Shown here: positions 11,491 through 21,080 of the stretch, piece after piece
How positions within the stretch are numbered: position 1 is the stretch's first letter
Layout of the letters: every line of letters begins with the position of its first letter
Assembly: GCF_014207185.1 (NCBI RefSeq)
Contig: NZ_JACHCP010000001.1
Span: forward strand, 227,512 to 291,511
Source: Rhodanobacter sp. A1T4
GTDB lineage: Bacteria > Pseudomonadota > Gammaproteobacteria > Xanthomonadales > Rhodanobacteraceae
Direction: 5' to 3'
DNA: 64,000 bases
The notes under the pieces: generated by a model
Databases searched by the model: none
Told to the model about the DNA's origin: nothing
The model's input: only the letters and a program-made list of their open reading frames with translations
Program-made: the position numbers and the translations under genes

Positions 11491-12265
11491 ATTGGCACGA
11501 CGACTGCTGGTGCGGTAGATGATCACCCGAGGATTGAGCGAACGGCATGCGTTATGCGTATTGCTCATAAGCGTCAGCACCCGACTGCAACGTGTCGTTG
11601 CGCGAACGTATTATGGCCTTGGCGGCCCATCGGCTCGTCGTTACGGAGCTGGGATGATCTACCTGAAGCTGCGTCAGCCGGGTCTGGTGGTCAATCACAA
11701 GCGGGTTGACCGGCTCTATGCCCCGGCAAAGCTGCAGGTGCGTCGCCGCAAGCGGAAGAAGGTGTCTGTGTCCAAACGTCAGTCACTGGTTCGGCCGCAT
11801 GCCGCCAATGAGGTGTGCTCGATGGACTTCGTCTTGGATCAGACGGCAGAAGGCCATGCTATCAAATGCGCTTGACCATCGTCGACGACGCCACGCACGA
11901 ATCAGTCGCCATCGTGTCGGAACGAGCGATCGGCGGGTACCCACTCCCCATCCTGGATCAGCTTTGCGTGATACGGCGCCTGCCCAAAGTGATCCGCACC
12001 GCAACGGTAAGAAGTTCTGCGGTCGCGCGATACTGACTTGGGCGCACGAGCGCGGTGTCATGTTACGCGTGATCGAGCCGGGTAAGCCTAACCAGAACGC
12101 GTATGTCGATTCGTTCAACGGTCACCTGCGTGATCAATGTCTGAACGAGCAATGGTTCACCAGCATGGCTCACGCCAAGCTTGCCATCGAAAATATAACG
12201 AGGAACGACCGAAGAAGAGTCTTGGCGGCCTGACACCTGCTATCTACGCGACTACAACTGGACGC
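11486..12265 (+). pseudogene. IS3/IS407-type OrfB transposase remnant, frameshifted
   Basis: Homology to the DDE integrase continues through changing reading frames. RQPGLVVNHKRVDRLY, RRRKRKKV and VCSMDFVLD lie in one frame up to the stop at 11875. LTIVDDATHESV lies in a second. NGKKFCGRA and QNAYVDSFNGHLRDQCLNEQW lie in a third, and the end KSLGGLTPA returns to the first. At least three frameshifts are therefore present. The RTDxG block holding the second catalytic Asp is broken at a frame change, and the catalytic Glu of the usual ESFNG reads Asp here (DSFNG). No active transposase can be made. Confidence 0.8.
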
Positions 12266-12477
12266 CGGATTCTAAAGCCGACCGCTATTCAGGGCAGGGA
12301 CGTAGGTTTGGTCCCGTATACATTGGACGATCAGCTAAACTAAAAAGCTAGCATCTGCGAATTTGAAGAATGGTGGTGTCGAAAATACCCTGTTCCAGCA
12401 GTAAACATGCAGAGCTGGAAGCTTCAAACACTAGCCGTAGGCGCGAAATTCACATTTCTAGAGAATCTCAAGGACAC

Positions 12478-13479
12478 ATGAATATGGCGAAACTGCATTC
12501 CGCCGAACAATCCTGTGACACAGGTACACTGCGCATAGCCGTATTGATTCCTTGCTACAACGAAGAAATTGCTGTCGCGCAAGTCGTGGTCGATTTTCGG
12601 CGGGCGCTGCCCCAGGCAGCCATCCACGTGTTCGACAATAATTCCAGCGATGAAACCGTATCGCGCGCCTTGGCTGCTGGTGCCTTTGTGTCGAATGTCC
12701 CGTTCCGCGGAAAAGGAAATGTCATCCGTCGAATGTTCGCCGACATCGATGCGGATATCTATGTCATGGCCGATGGCGACGCCACATATCATGCGCCTAG
12801 CGCAAATGCTCTCATTGACAAGCTGATTCGCGAACAGCTAGATATGGTGGTTGGTACCCGCCAGCATGAGATGAAAGAAGCTTACCGCTCCGGCCACGAG
12901 CTCGGTAACAAGCTATTGACTGGCTGCGTGGTTAGCATATTCGGCGGAACGTTTACCGACATGCTCTCAGGCTATCGAGTGTTTTCGAGGCGCTACGTAA
13001 AGTCATTTCCTGCGCTTGCTCATGGATTCGAAACAGAAACCGAACTCACCGTGCACGCACTAGAGCTGCGTATGCCATACGGCGAGATGGTCACGCCATA
13101 TGGTGCGCGGCTGACAGGATCCGCAAGCAAACTAAGTACGTACAAGGATGGCGTTCGGATATTGAAGACAATTATTCGGTTGTACGCTACCGAGCGCCCT
13201 CTTATGTTCTATTCGTTCTTCTCGCTGCTATCAATTCTTATCAGTGTGATTTTGGCGACACCACTCGCTATAACCTATGCCGAAACAGGTTTGGTGCCTA
13301 GATTTCCGACTGCAATTTTGTCTACGGGCCTTTTTCTAGTCAGTGCTACTTCGTTTGTCGCAGGCTTGATACTCGAGGCTACGACGCTTAGTCGCAGAGA
13401 ATTTAAGCGGCTTTCCTATTTGGCGATTCCTACAACTGACAGTCTCGCCAAAAGTGATAGTTGCAGAAATATTCGCTGA
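12478..13479 (+). CDS. Family 2 glycosyltransferase, dolichyl-phosphate-mannose-synthase-like, with two C-terminal TM helices
   Basis: The N-terminal GT-A domain starts IAVLIPCYNEE and has the metal/nucleotide motif D99-G-D101 in VMADGDATYH. FTDMLSGYRVFSR and HGFETETELTVHA are typical of polyprenyl-phosphate-sugar synthases of this subfamily. Two hydrophobic helices near residues 243-270 and 277-303 anchor the C-terminus in the membrane. The probable product is a polyprenyl-phosphate sugar for the adjacent GT-C enzyme. I choose ATG 12478 (AAGG at 12470-12473) or ATG 12484. The open frame extends to 12370 but those 36 codons look non-coding. It follows the IS relic by 171 bp and has lower GC than the locus to its left. 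The sugar is unknown. Confidence 0.82.
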   Translation: MNMAKLHSAEQSCDTGTLRIAVLIPCYNEEIAVAQVVVDFRRALPQAAIHVFDNNSSDETVSRALAAGAFVSNVPFRGKGNVIRRMFADIDADIYVMADGDATYHAPSANALIDKLIREQLDMVVGTRQHEMKEAYRSGHELGNKLLTGCVVSIFGGTFTDMLSGYRVFSRRYVKSFPALAHGFETETELTVHALELRMPYGEMVTPYGARLTGSASKLSTYKDGVRILKTIIRLYATERPLMFYSFFSLLSILISVILATPLAITYAETGLVPRFPTAILSTGLFLVSATSFVAGLILEATTLSRREFKRLSYLAIPTTDSLAKSDSCRNIR

Positions 13480-13543
13480 TGTTCCCGTCAAAACTTCATT
13501 AAAATATTAACAAAATCCACCTAAGAAAATTAAACTATAACTT

Positions 13544-15637
13544 ATGGAAAATAAAACAAGAAATATGGAATTTCCGTTACGTCCGACGGAACAAAAGTGG
13601 TTGAGTAGACCTGTTCTCATAGCCACTGTGATCATTGGCATAATAACGGCTTGGCTGATTTTAAGATCTTTTGGCTACCAACCGGTAGTCATGTCGGACG
13701 AGCAGCGTTTTAGTACCTACTCCAGGCTGCTCCCGCTATCGGACGCAAGCGTACCTTCTTACCTTTTTTATTTTATTTACGGAATAACCAATAAATGCGG
13801 TCGAGATTTTCTTGATTGTGGACGATTACTTAATATTTTCTTTTTCTGTCTTAGTAGTGTTCCGATCTATGCAATATCTAGGTACTGGCTAACAAAAAAG
13901 GTTTCCGCATATGTTGTAGTTCTATCGCTTATGGCTCCAGCTGGTTACTACGCCATTTATTACATGCCAGAGATGCTTTACTACTGCAGCTTTTGGATGA
14001 CAGCCTGGATAATATTGCGCGAGGGACGGGGAACGACCAGCTTGGTCGGAGCGTGTATTTCAGGAATCGCTATTGGCTTGCTTTCACTAATAAAGCCACA
14101 CGCGTTTTTTCTACTCCCAGCTTATGTCATTTTTAAGTCATTTTTATATATTTCCTATCGCAATAATGTCTCTTTTATACGGGCAATTATGCATCTGGCC
14201 GGCGCGTTTTTTGCTGTGGCCGCCGTTAGGTTCGGACTCGGCTATATTCTTGCGGGGCCAGCGGGGACTGATCTAATTGGAAGTATGTATGGCACAGTTG
14301 CACACAAATCGACTCAAGGTGCGCCCTTGCACGCTGCACTGGCTATTCTGCACGTGCTCAAAGGTCACATATTAGGCATCTTGATACTCTTTGCCATGCC
14401 CATTGCCGCCTCAAGCATGGCAATTAGCAATCCGGGAACAACAAATAGCTACGATTCACGGAAAGCAATACTACTGGTTGCTTGTATCTTGTTGACAATG
14501 TTACTGGTTACGGCTGCTTATACAGCCGAAGTCAATGGAATGAATAAGTATGAAAGTATTGAGCGCCTGCATATGCGCTACTACTTCTTTCTATTTCCAT
14601 TTTTCACTATTTTTGCCGCGCTCTATAACGGTAATAACAGTCTGCGCCCAAAAAATTGGCAGAAAATTTTAATTGCCTGCTTGATCGGAGTGACGCTTTA
14701 TGCTGGTTTTGACGGACTTAAGGGGTATACCCCTTTTGCAGTCGATTCACCTGATCTGTGGGCAATTTCAACGACTCGGGTCAACCTCCATCTCTTTACT
14801 TTGTTGCAAGCGTTTTCACTGATTATTCTTCTAATAAAGCCAGCGAATTCGTCGAAATTCTTCATCTATATTTTCTTGCCTCTTACACTTATAGTGACTG
14901 CAGTTCAGTTTCCAAAAGTCTTGAATCATTACAAAACTCCGAGTCCGGCAGATCAGGCGGGCATGATGTTTGATCTCGCGATTGGGTCGACGATGCCAGT
15001 TGCAATTATTGGTGATGATGATTCTGATGCAACTCGCACAATTTTCCATTTGAGTAATAAGGATATTGAGAAATATTTGATTCCGAACGATACTTTGATT
15101 TCATATGCCTTTCTACCAAAAAGAATCCATTGGATTATTAATTTGGGTCAAAATCCACTTTCACCCGACATTAATGGGCAATTGTTCTTTTCCGCTCCAG
15201 GGTACAGCATTTGGCATGTAGACAGAGGAATTTGGGATATCGATTTCTCTGACCCGGTATTGCCGAGCGTCAAAGAGATACGGGGCGTATCCGGTGCAGA
15301 AGGCTTTGGGAGGTGGTCTGATCAAAAACAGGTGGTGATAAATTTCACCGTGGCGATCCCAAGTGATGTCAAATTAGAACTTACAGCAGGCGCTTTTGCA
15401 AAAAATATAGACCAACCATTTGATATAAAAATTGGTAATCAACATCAAATTTTTAAGATAAAACAAGAAGTATCTGTGTTCACGGCCGATTTTAAAAAAA
15501 TCGAACCTGGTACACATGAAATTACTATTACAGTGCCAGATGCAATCTCTCCTAAAGACCTGGGCATGAGCAAAGATCCTCGCAAGCTTGGTGCTTCCTT
15601 GGTGCATCTCAGTCTAGCGCCCATCGGCAGAAATTAA
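13544..15637 (+). CDS. AT-rich GT-C-type membrane glycosyltransferase with C-terminal beta domain
   Basis: A polytopic membrane protein of 697 residues with D52-E53 (MSDEQRF) in the first loop after TM1, the expected position for a GT-C catalytic acid. About ten hydrophobic segments run to residue ~460. The soluble tail (about 570-697) ends with KDLGMSKDPRKLGASL, closely parallel to [17 protein letters not shown] at the end of the GT-C protein at 7143-9737, so both carry the same accessory domain. Base composition is clearly lower in GC than the flanks and codon choice favours A/T, suggesting horizontal acquisition. It follows the GT2 gene by 64 bp and may use the lipid-linked sugar that enzyme makes. 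Substrate unknown. Confidence 0.75.
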   Translation: MENKTRNMEFPLRPTEQKWLSRPVLIATVIIGIITAWLILRSFGYQPVVMSDEQRFSTYSRLLPLSDASVPSYLFYFIYGITNKCGRDFLDCGRLLNIFFFCLSSVPIYAISRYWLTKKVSAYVVVLSLMAPAGYYAIYYMPEMLYYCSFWMTAWIILREGRGTTSLVGACISGIAIGLLSLIKPHAFFLLPAYVIFKSFLYISYRNNVSFIRAIMHLAGAFFAVAAVRFGLGYILAGPAGTDLIGSMYGTVAHKSTQGAPLHAALAILHVLKGHILGILILFAMPIAASSMAISNPGTTNSYDSRKAILLVACILLTMLLVTAAYTAEVNGMNKYESIERLHMRYYFFLFPFFTIFAALYNGNNSLRPKNWQKILIACLIGVTLYAGFDGLKGYTPFAVDSPDLWAISTTRVNLHLFTLLQAFSLIILLIKPANSSKFFIYIFLPLTLIVTAVQFPKVLNHYKTPSPADQAGMMFDLAIGSTMPVAIIGDDDSDATRTIFHLSNKDIEKYLIPNDTLISYAFLPKRIHWIINLGQNPLSPDINGQLFFSAPGYSIWHVDRGIWDIDFSDPVLPSVKEIRGVSGAEGFGRWSDQKQVVINFTVAIPSDVKLELTAGAFAKNIDQPFDIKIGNQHQIFKIKQEVSVFTADFKKIEPGTHEITITVPDAISPKDLGMSKDPRKLGASLVHLSLAPIGRN

Positions 15638-15943
15638 TTTGTCGATTTTCCGTAAACTCGCTCCTGCATAATCATGAGGTCTTTGGGTAAATGAAGTCGT
15701 TCCGATTTCGGACACGTTGGAACTAGCAATGAGTCTGTAGTGGAGCACCTCGAAAAGCCCGTTATCATCGCGTAACGTGAACTCATCGCTCCGTAAGCCC
15801 GAGAGCACTGCATGATCAGCCTGTTTGTTGGAGAAGAACGTAACGTTAAGCGTGATCGTCTGGATCATCCGCTGCAGGTGCTTGATCGACGCATCGACTT
15901 TGCGGTGCTGGCCAAGGCGGTGAGCGCGAAGTTGGTAAAGATT
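15638..15943. other. Intergenic gap between convergent genes, no supported gene
   Basis: These 306 bases separate the + strand AT-rich gene from the - strand GT2 gene. I see no good hairpin terminator or RNA gene. A - strand frame at 15614-15868 is open for 84 codons (starts MIQTITLNV) but lacks a convincing ribosome site and any motif I know, and it overlaps the end of the upstream gene. It could be debris of a gene lost when the AT-rich segment arrived. Confidence 0.4.
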
Positions 15944-16888
15944 TCAGTCTCGTTGGTGCTCGATATGCTGAAGTCGCAGGTTGATGCGCTCCAGCAGCTT
16001 CCGGTTGGTAGCGATGAGATCGCCAATGACTCCCATCATGAAAAGGAGCAGGCCCGCAATGATGCACAGGGCGCAGAAGATCACGGATTGCACGTGACCC
16101 TCGCCGTTGTCTTCGAACAGGTACCACAGGAAGCGCGCGCCGGTAATCACGCCGGCAAGCGTGAAGATCGCACCGAAAAAAGCAAAGAACTTGAGCGGCT
16201 TGTAGATCACGAACACGCGAAGAATGGTAACCAGCGAACGTTGTACGTAGCTGGAGATGCTCTTTACCAGTCGTGATGGCCGCAGGTCAGCATTGGTGCG
16301 GATGGGAACCGAGACAACCCGCATATTGCTCTGGCCAGCCTGGATGATTGTTTCGAGGGTGTAGGTGTAAGCATTGAATACATTGAGTCGCATCGCCGCT
16401 TCGCGTGAAATGGCGCGGAACCCACTGGGTGCGTCGGCTACATCCGTTCGGCTCGCGACGCGTACAGCCCAGCTACCCAGATGCTGCAGCTTCTTCTTGA
16501 TCCATGAAAAATGCTCAGTCTCACTGATGGGGCGCGCGCCAATCACGATTTCAGCATCGCCAGCAAGGATCGGCATGGTCAATGCCGGAATATCCGCACC
16601 ATTGTATTGATTGTCCGCATCGGTATTGATAATGACATCCGCACCAAGCCTCAGGCAGGCGTCGATACCGGTCATGAACGCTTCGGCCAGACCACGGTTC
16701 ACCGGATGCCGGACAACGTGGTGCACGCCGTTCCGACGAGCGACTTCAGCGGTATTGTCTGTCGAGCCATCATCGATGATCAGCCATTCGACTGTGCTGA
16801 AGCCATCGACCTCGCGTGGGAGTTCCGCGAGAGCGATGGCCAGGGTATCGGCTTCGTTGAGGCAGGGGATCTGGATGATGAGCTTCAT
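15944..16888 (-). CDS. Family 2 glycosyltransferase, polyprenyl-phosphate-sugar synthase type
   Basis: A 314-residue enzyme with an N-terminal GT-A fold (LIIQIPCLNEADTL, IIDDGSTDNT, the metal motif NTDADNQ and DAPSGFRAISREAA). Two C-terminal hydrophobic helices are present, around residues 230-255 and 265-292. This architecture is that of GT2 enzymes that load a sugar from a nucleotide donor onto undecaprenyl phosphate. The ATG at 16888 is preceded on its strand by AGAGAGAT. The gene may be co-transcribed with the flippase-like gene 263 bp upstream, though that gap is long enough for its own promoter. Donor sugar unknown. Confidence 0.85.
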   Translation of the reverse strand: MKLIIQIPCLNEADTLAIALAELPREVDGFSTVEWLIIDDGSTDNTAEVARRNGVHHVVRHPVNRGLAEAFMTGIDACLRLGADVIINTDADNQYNGADIPALTMPILAGDAEIVIGARPISETEHFSWIKKKLQHLGSWAVRVASRTDVADAPSGFRAISREAAMRLNVFNAYTYTLETIIQAGQSNMRVVSVPIRTNADLRPSRLVKSISSYVQRSLVTILRVFVIYKPLKFFAFFGAIFTLAGVITGARFLWYLFEDNGEGHVQSVIFCALCIIAGLLLFMMGVIGDLIATNRKLLERINLRLQHIEHQRD

Positions 16889-17151
16889 TTCATTTATCTC
16901 TCTACTGTCCAGAGGCGAAGAGTTTTAGACATTTCTCGATGCGGTCCCGTGTCAAACACGATTCTTTAGTTATTGCCCTGTGTACTTAATGCAAATTATG
17001 CCGTTCGAGGAGCTTGCCTGAATTTACGCATGAATTTCTGTGGCCAAGCATCGAAAGCTGGTCGTGCTATCTCGAGTATCAACGGTGGAACTACTCTAGT
17101 CGTTGACCATTGATAATGGTTTATCGTCTGAGCTATACCACTTTTTGCGGT

Positions 17152-18126
17152 TCATGACCCTGCAGACACATCACGTCTGCGCCACCTTCCGATCGCGATG
17201 CTTCCCCAGATGAAATTGAGAAGGTCGCCCAGAGTGGTCGATACACGTAGCAGCAGGATCAGCACCACGATGCTTGCCGCGGGCATGGAGCCGACCAGCC
17301 ATTGACTCAACATGGCTTCCCGGATGCCAAGTCCTGCTGGCGCACCTGGAGCGAGGAAACCGAGGATCCAGCTGCAGGCGAATGCTCCTGTGAGGAATGC
17401 AACACTCGGGGTGGTTGTGCCTGAGTCCGGAAGTACCCGGGCAACCAGCCACAGGCCAGCCCCGACCAGCATGAAGTTGATCAGGTAGGTGGCATAGCAT
17501 TTGCCGATCGAAAACCAGTCAAGCCGCAGTTTCGGCGGCACGTAATCATGCTGGCCCCGTTGGGTGGCGCGATAGTGCGCAATCCTCAATGACAAATGTG
17601 GAACGATCAGCAGCACAAGGACCGCGGCGATGCTGATCGCGATCAGCAGTGGCACGCGATAGTGGGCCAGCGGCCAGATGGAGAGGTAGCTAGGCGGCGC
17701 CCAGATCAATGCGAGTGCACTGATATGTCCACATGCCACGGCCGTCAAAAGAGTTTCATAGGCCATCGAAAAAACGGTGGCTGGAAGTGCCACACCATAT
17801 GCACGGGCGAGACCGATGCGGCCGATGTGTTGTGCCACATTTCCCGGCAGATATTTCCCGAATTGGGTCGTCGCAAGAATCGCAATCAGACGGCTGGATT
17901 TCGCGTCCTGTCCAAGTGATCGAAGCAGCCACGTCCAGGCCATGCCGGTGGTTGGTATCAGCAAGGCATACAGAAGGCTCAATGCTGCGGTTGAAAGCAA
18001 TACTCGGGCATCGAGCAGGGCGGCAATATTCTGACCATCCAATGCCCTATAGGCATGCATCACGAAGTAGGCGCTCGCGACGATCGCGAGCAAGATGCCG
18101 AATGGGCGCAGCAGATGTCTGATCAC
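17152..18126 (-). CDS. LPG-synthase-TM-region (UPF0104) family inner-membrane protein
   Basis: A polytopic membrane protein of 324 residues from the family related to the flippase domain of MprF (lysylphosphatidylglycerol synthase TM region). TTQFGKYLPGNVAQHIGR, PGAPAGLGIREA and the glycine-rich last helices are family hallmarks. Members in polysaccharide loci are thought to move lipid-linked intermediates, but most are uncharacterised. I choose the GTG at 18126, which overlaps the TGA of the methyltransferase gene as GTGA and indicates translational coupling. A longer frame to 18246 would overlap that gene by 124 bases. Confidence 0.8.
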   Translation of the reverse strand: MIRHLLRPFGILLAIVASAYFVMHAYRALDGQNIAALLDARVLLSTAALSLLYALLIPTTGMAWTWLLRSLGQDAKSSRLIAILATTQFGKYLPGNVAQHIGRIGLARAYGVALPATVFSMAYETLLTAVACGHISALALIWAPPSYLSIWPLAHYRVPLLIAISIAAVLVLLIVPHLSLRIAHYRATQRGQHDYVPPKLRLDWFSIGKCYATYLINFMLVGAGLWLVARVLPDSGTTTPSVAFLTGAFACSWILGFLAPGAPAGLGIREAMLSQWLVGSMPAASIVVLILLLRVSTTLGDLLNFIWGSIAIGRWRRRDVSAGS

Positions 18127-18914
18127 CGGGCTCGCGCGCGCAGCAGATAACCGTTGCCGAGCGGCAGCGCTGAAGTCATCGCCTGGGCCATCAATGCACC
18201 ATGCATGGCCATTCTTCCAGGGAGTGAACGCATGAGCGGAAACCATTTCATGACGTGATCGCGATCGACGCCACTACGATCGCTATTGGCCTGATATCCG
18301 AGATCGCGCTGTTCGGCGGACAATCTGCGCTTGATGCCATGAGCCTGCATGCGCTCAGTGAGGTTTCCCAATGGAAAACCAATGCATTCGATGCGCTCGA
18401 TCTCGAGGCCGGCATCCGATACCACACGCATCAGTGCCTGTCGGGTGTAGCGCCGATAATGCCCTGCCCAGACATCCGCCGCGTTCCATAACCGTGGATG
18501 TGCGGGCACGGAGATGAGCATGGTGCCTCCCGATGAAAGCCACGATGCCCATTCCCGCATCGCAGCAACATCGTCCTCGATATGTTCCAGCACCTCGAAG
18601 GCCATCACCAGAGGAAAGCGACCTCGCCATGCTTCGGATGAGGTTTCATGAAGATCGATGGCATACCCGGCCTTTCCAGCAAGTCGCTGAATCAGCATAC
18701 GTGCCTGGACCGAGCTTTCGAGCGCGCTGCATTGAAAGCCGCGAGCGGCCAATTCCTGCAGCAGCATGCCGGCACCACAGCCGATCTCCATGACCTTGCA
18801 AGGTGCCAGTTCCTGCAGTTGCCGGAGAATGCGCTGCCGCCTGAGCACATAGCGAGGCGCCGGTACCCAGCCTTCTTCGGGAGCCGATGGACCAAACAGT
18901 GGCATGACTTCCAT
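18123..18914 (-). CDS. Class I SAM-dependent methyltransferase
   Basis: A 263-residue protein with Rossmann methyltransferase motifs: MEIGCGAGMLLQEL (motif I, SAM binding), the acidic ALESS end of strand 2 and FEVLEHIEDD (motif IV region). The sequence belongs to the Methyltransf_11/23 type. Within a run of glycosyltransferase and flippase-like genes it probably methylates a sugar or lipid-linked glycan, but the acceptor cannot be read from sequence. It starts 4 bp after the upstream GT4 gene ends and overlaps the downstream gene by four bases, so the three form one operon. Confidence 0.83.
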   Translation of the reverse strand: MEVMPLFGPSAPEEGWVPAPRYVLRRQRILRQLQELAPCKVMEIGCGAGMLLQELAARGFQCSALESSVQARMLIQRLAGKAGYAIDLHETSSEAWRGRFPLVMAFEVLEHIEDDVAAMREWASWLSSGGTMLISVPAHPRLWNAADVWAGHYRRYTRQALMRVVSDAGLEIERIECIGFPLGNLTERMQAHGIKRRLSAEQRDLGYQANSDRSGVDRDHVMKWFPLMRSLPGRMAMHGALMAQAMTSALPLGNGYLLRARAR

Positions 18915-18918
18915 GGGA

Positions 18919-20046
18919 TCAGCCTTCCAGATCGAATGTGTGATTCAGCAGTGCAATGCATTGCCTGCCAATCGCGTGCGAGTCAACTTTCCTCTCGAGC
19001 GATGCATGACAGCGAGACATCTCCGGTACGCGGTGCATGGCGAAGTCCCTGATGGCATCGGCCAGCGCTTCGGCGTCGTGCGGGGGTATCAGATAACTGC
19101 ATGGTGGGGTATTCGTCAACAATTCACGTATGCCGGGTGAGTCTCTTGTAATCACGGGGCGCCCCATCGCGACGATCTGGAAGACCTTGTTTGGAATCAC
19201 GCAGGCGGCTTTTTCGGATGTACCGAAAATCCCGAGACATATATCAGCGTCTGCAATCCGTTTCGGCAATTCGGCATAGTCGACCCATGCATCCCATTGC
19301 AGTCGACTCAACGGATCTTCGCGAAGCATGACCTCGATCAGTGGCGCTTCCTGGCCACGGCCGATCAGTTGCCAGTGCACAGGTTCGTCGCGCATCAGCC
19401 GGGCAGCGAGGATGATCGTCTCGATCCCATGCAGCGGAATGAACTGCCCATAGAACAGCACGATGAGCTGCTCTCCCGGCAGGGCTGATTTTTCGCTGGG
19501 GTGAAAGTGCGTGGCTTCCGCACCGACCCATACCGAGCCGATAGTGCCGCGTTCGATCCGGAACAAATTTTCAACGCGCTCGGCGTGAGCCCTTGTATCG
19601 AGAAAGACGAGATCCGCGCGACGTAGCGCAAAACCTTCGAGCGCATGCAACACCCGGGCTGGCAGCCGATGCGGGCGCAGCAGCTTTCGATCTTCGACGA
19701 CGGTGTCGTATATCGACATGAACATGTCCCATGCCAGCGGGATGCCACGTATGCGCGCAATCGGCGCCACCAGCAGCACGTCCAGCACGCCCGGGAATCC
19801 CACCATGAGGACATCCGGGCGCGTGACGCGACAAAGTAGCCAGAGCAGTCGCGGGTAACAAAAAAGCCAGCGCGCCAGCAGACACAGTTTGCGGGTCACG
19901 CCCCGAACTTGGGATTTATCTTCTATGCCACGCCAGAGATCGGAATGGATTTCATCCACCGTGACGCCGTTCGACCGCAAGCCATCCCGAAGCAGACGGG
20001 TACGCGGTTTCCCGACGTCATAGGTTCCCCAATAAAGGATGCGCAC
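18919..20046 (-). CDS. GT4-like glycosyltransferase
   Basis: A 375-residue GT-B-fold protein starting [17 protein letters not shown]. The C-terminal half has [50 protein letters not shown] and [18 protein letters not shown], which match the donor-binding half of GT4 enzymes. The classic E-x7-E is replaced by the [10 protein letters not shown] arrangement found in a GT4 branch. First gene of the - strand operon with the methyltransferase and flippase-like gene. Probably cytoplasmic or membrane-associated; the sugar is unknown. Confidence 0.82.
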   Translation of the reverse strand: MRILYWGTYDVGKPRTRLLRDGLRSNGVTVDEIHSDLWRGIEDKSQVRGVTRKLCLLARWLFCYPRLLWLLCRVTRPDVLMVGFPGVLDVLLVAPIARIRGIPLAWDMFMSIYDTVVEDRKLLRPHRLPARVLHALEGFALRRADLVFLDTRAHAERVENLFRIERGTIGSVWVGAEATHFHPSEKSALPGEQLIVLFYGQFIPLHGIETIILAARLMRDEPVHWQLIGRGQEAPLIEVMLREDPLSRLQWDAWVDYAELPKRIADADICLGIFGTSEKAACVIPNKVFQIVAMGRPVITRDSPGIRELLTNTPPCSYLIPPHDAEALADAIRDFAMHRVPEMSRCHASLERKVDSHAIGRQCIALLNHTFDLEG

Positions 20047-20079
20047 GCTTTATCGCGACATGGCGGATGAGTCCCCGAA

Positions 20080-21024
20080 TCAGCCGAGCGTCTGTTCCAG
20101 CTCCGGAATGATCTTGAACAGATCCCCTACCAGGCCGATGTCGGCAATCTCGAAGATCGGCGCCTCGCCATCCTTGTTGATGGCGACGATGGTGCCGGCG
20201 TCCTTGATGCCGGTGAGGTGCTGGATGGCGCCGGAGATGCCGATAGCCATGTACAACGCCGGGGCGATGATCTTGCCGGTCTGACCGACCTGCATTTCGT
20301 TCGGTACGTAGCCCGCGTCGACGGCGGCGCGAGAGGCACCCACGGCGGCACCGATCTTGTCGGCGAACTTGTAGATGATCTCGAAGTTTTCCTTCGACCC
20401 AACGCCGCGGCCGCCGGAAACGACCTTGCCGGCGCTCTGCAGGTCAGGACGGTCGCTGCTGCCTTGTTTCAGTTCGATGAAGCGTGTATGCGTTGGCAGG
20501 GTGACGTCCAAGGTCAGCGCTTCGATCGGCGCGCTGTTGGAGCCGCTGTTGGCGGCCGGCCACGACGCGGTGCGGATGGTGGCGACCACGGCATGATCGG
20601 CATTCGCCTCGACCGTGATGATGGCGTTGCCGGCGTAAATCGGCCGCTTGAAGGTGTGGCTGGCTTCGACGCTCATCACGTCGCTGACCTGGGCGACGCC
20701 AAGCAGCGCGGCGACGCGCGGGGCGACGTCCTTGCCGAAGGTGGTGGATGGTGCGAATACGTGGCTGTAGCCGTCGGCGGCCTTGGCGATCTGCGGCGCC
20801 AGCACGGCAGCGAGCGGGTGCGCATTTTCCGCACGGGCGACGGTGAGCACCCGGCTCACGCCCTCGATCATCGCCGCATCGGCGGCGATGGCGTCAACGC
20901 TGTCGCCGAGCACCAGTACGTCGATGGCTTCGGGCTTCACGGCTATTGCTGCGCTCACGGCGCGTGCCGTGGAAGGGTTGAGTTTGCCGTCCAGATGTTC
21001 GGCGATAACAAGAATCTTGCTCAT
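20080..21024 (-). CDS. etfA: Electron transfer flavoprotein alpha subunit
   Basis: EtfA (314 residues) forms a heterodimer with EtfB, binds FAD, and carries electrons from acyl-CoA and other flavin dehydrogenases to ETF:ubiquinone oxidoreductase. The C-terminal FAD-binding half is well conserved: [56 protein letters not shown] and [26 protein letters not shown] precedes the ATG. Together with etfB 56 bp upstream it forms a standard etfBA operon. Confidence 0.97.
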   Translation of the reverse strand: MSKILVIAEHLDGKLNPSTARAVSAAIAVKPEAIDVLVLGDSVDAIAADAAMIEGVSRVLTVARAENAHPLAAVLAPQIAKAADGYSHVFAPSTTFGKDVAPRVAALLGVAQVSDVMSVEASHTFKRPIYAGNAIITVEANADHAVVATIRTASWPAANSGSNSAPIEALTLDVTLPTHTRFIELKQGSSDRPDLQSAGKVVSGGRGVGSKENFEIIYKFADKIGAAVGASRAAVDAGYVPNEMQVGQTGKIIAPALYMAIGISGAIQHLTGIKDAGTIVAINKDGEAPIFEIADIGLVGDLFKIIPELEQTLG

Positions 21025-21080
21025 GGGAAATCTCCGGGATTTCTATGTAGATGTCGGGCGGCTGGAAGTCAGAGCGCTGC

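Larger units (their letters stand above)
11167..12306 (+). mobile_element. Decayed IS3-family (IS407-type) insertion sequence
   Basis: About 1.14 kb with the layout of an IS407-group element: an OrfA-like helix-turn-helix frame, then an OrfB-like integrase. Candidate degenerate terminal inverted repeats are ccgacgtctccccc (11167-11180) and ggcagggacgtagg (12293-12306), which match at 10 of 14 positions when one is reverse-complemented. I see no clear target duplication. Both frames carry stops and frameshifts, so the copy is dead. It separates the mannose/rhamnose genes from the more AT-rich glycosyltransferase pair downstream. End points are approximate. Confidence 0.75.

Noticed and set aside
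15614..15868. 84-codon - strand frame in the gap between convergent genes
   Set aside because: No ribosome site, no known motif, and it overlaps the end of the upstream gene. Kept only as possible debris.
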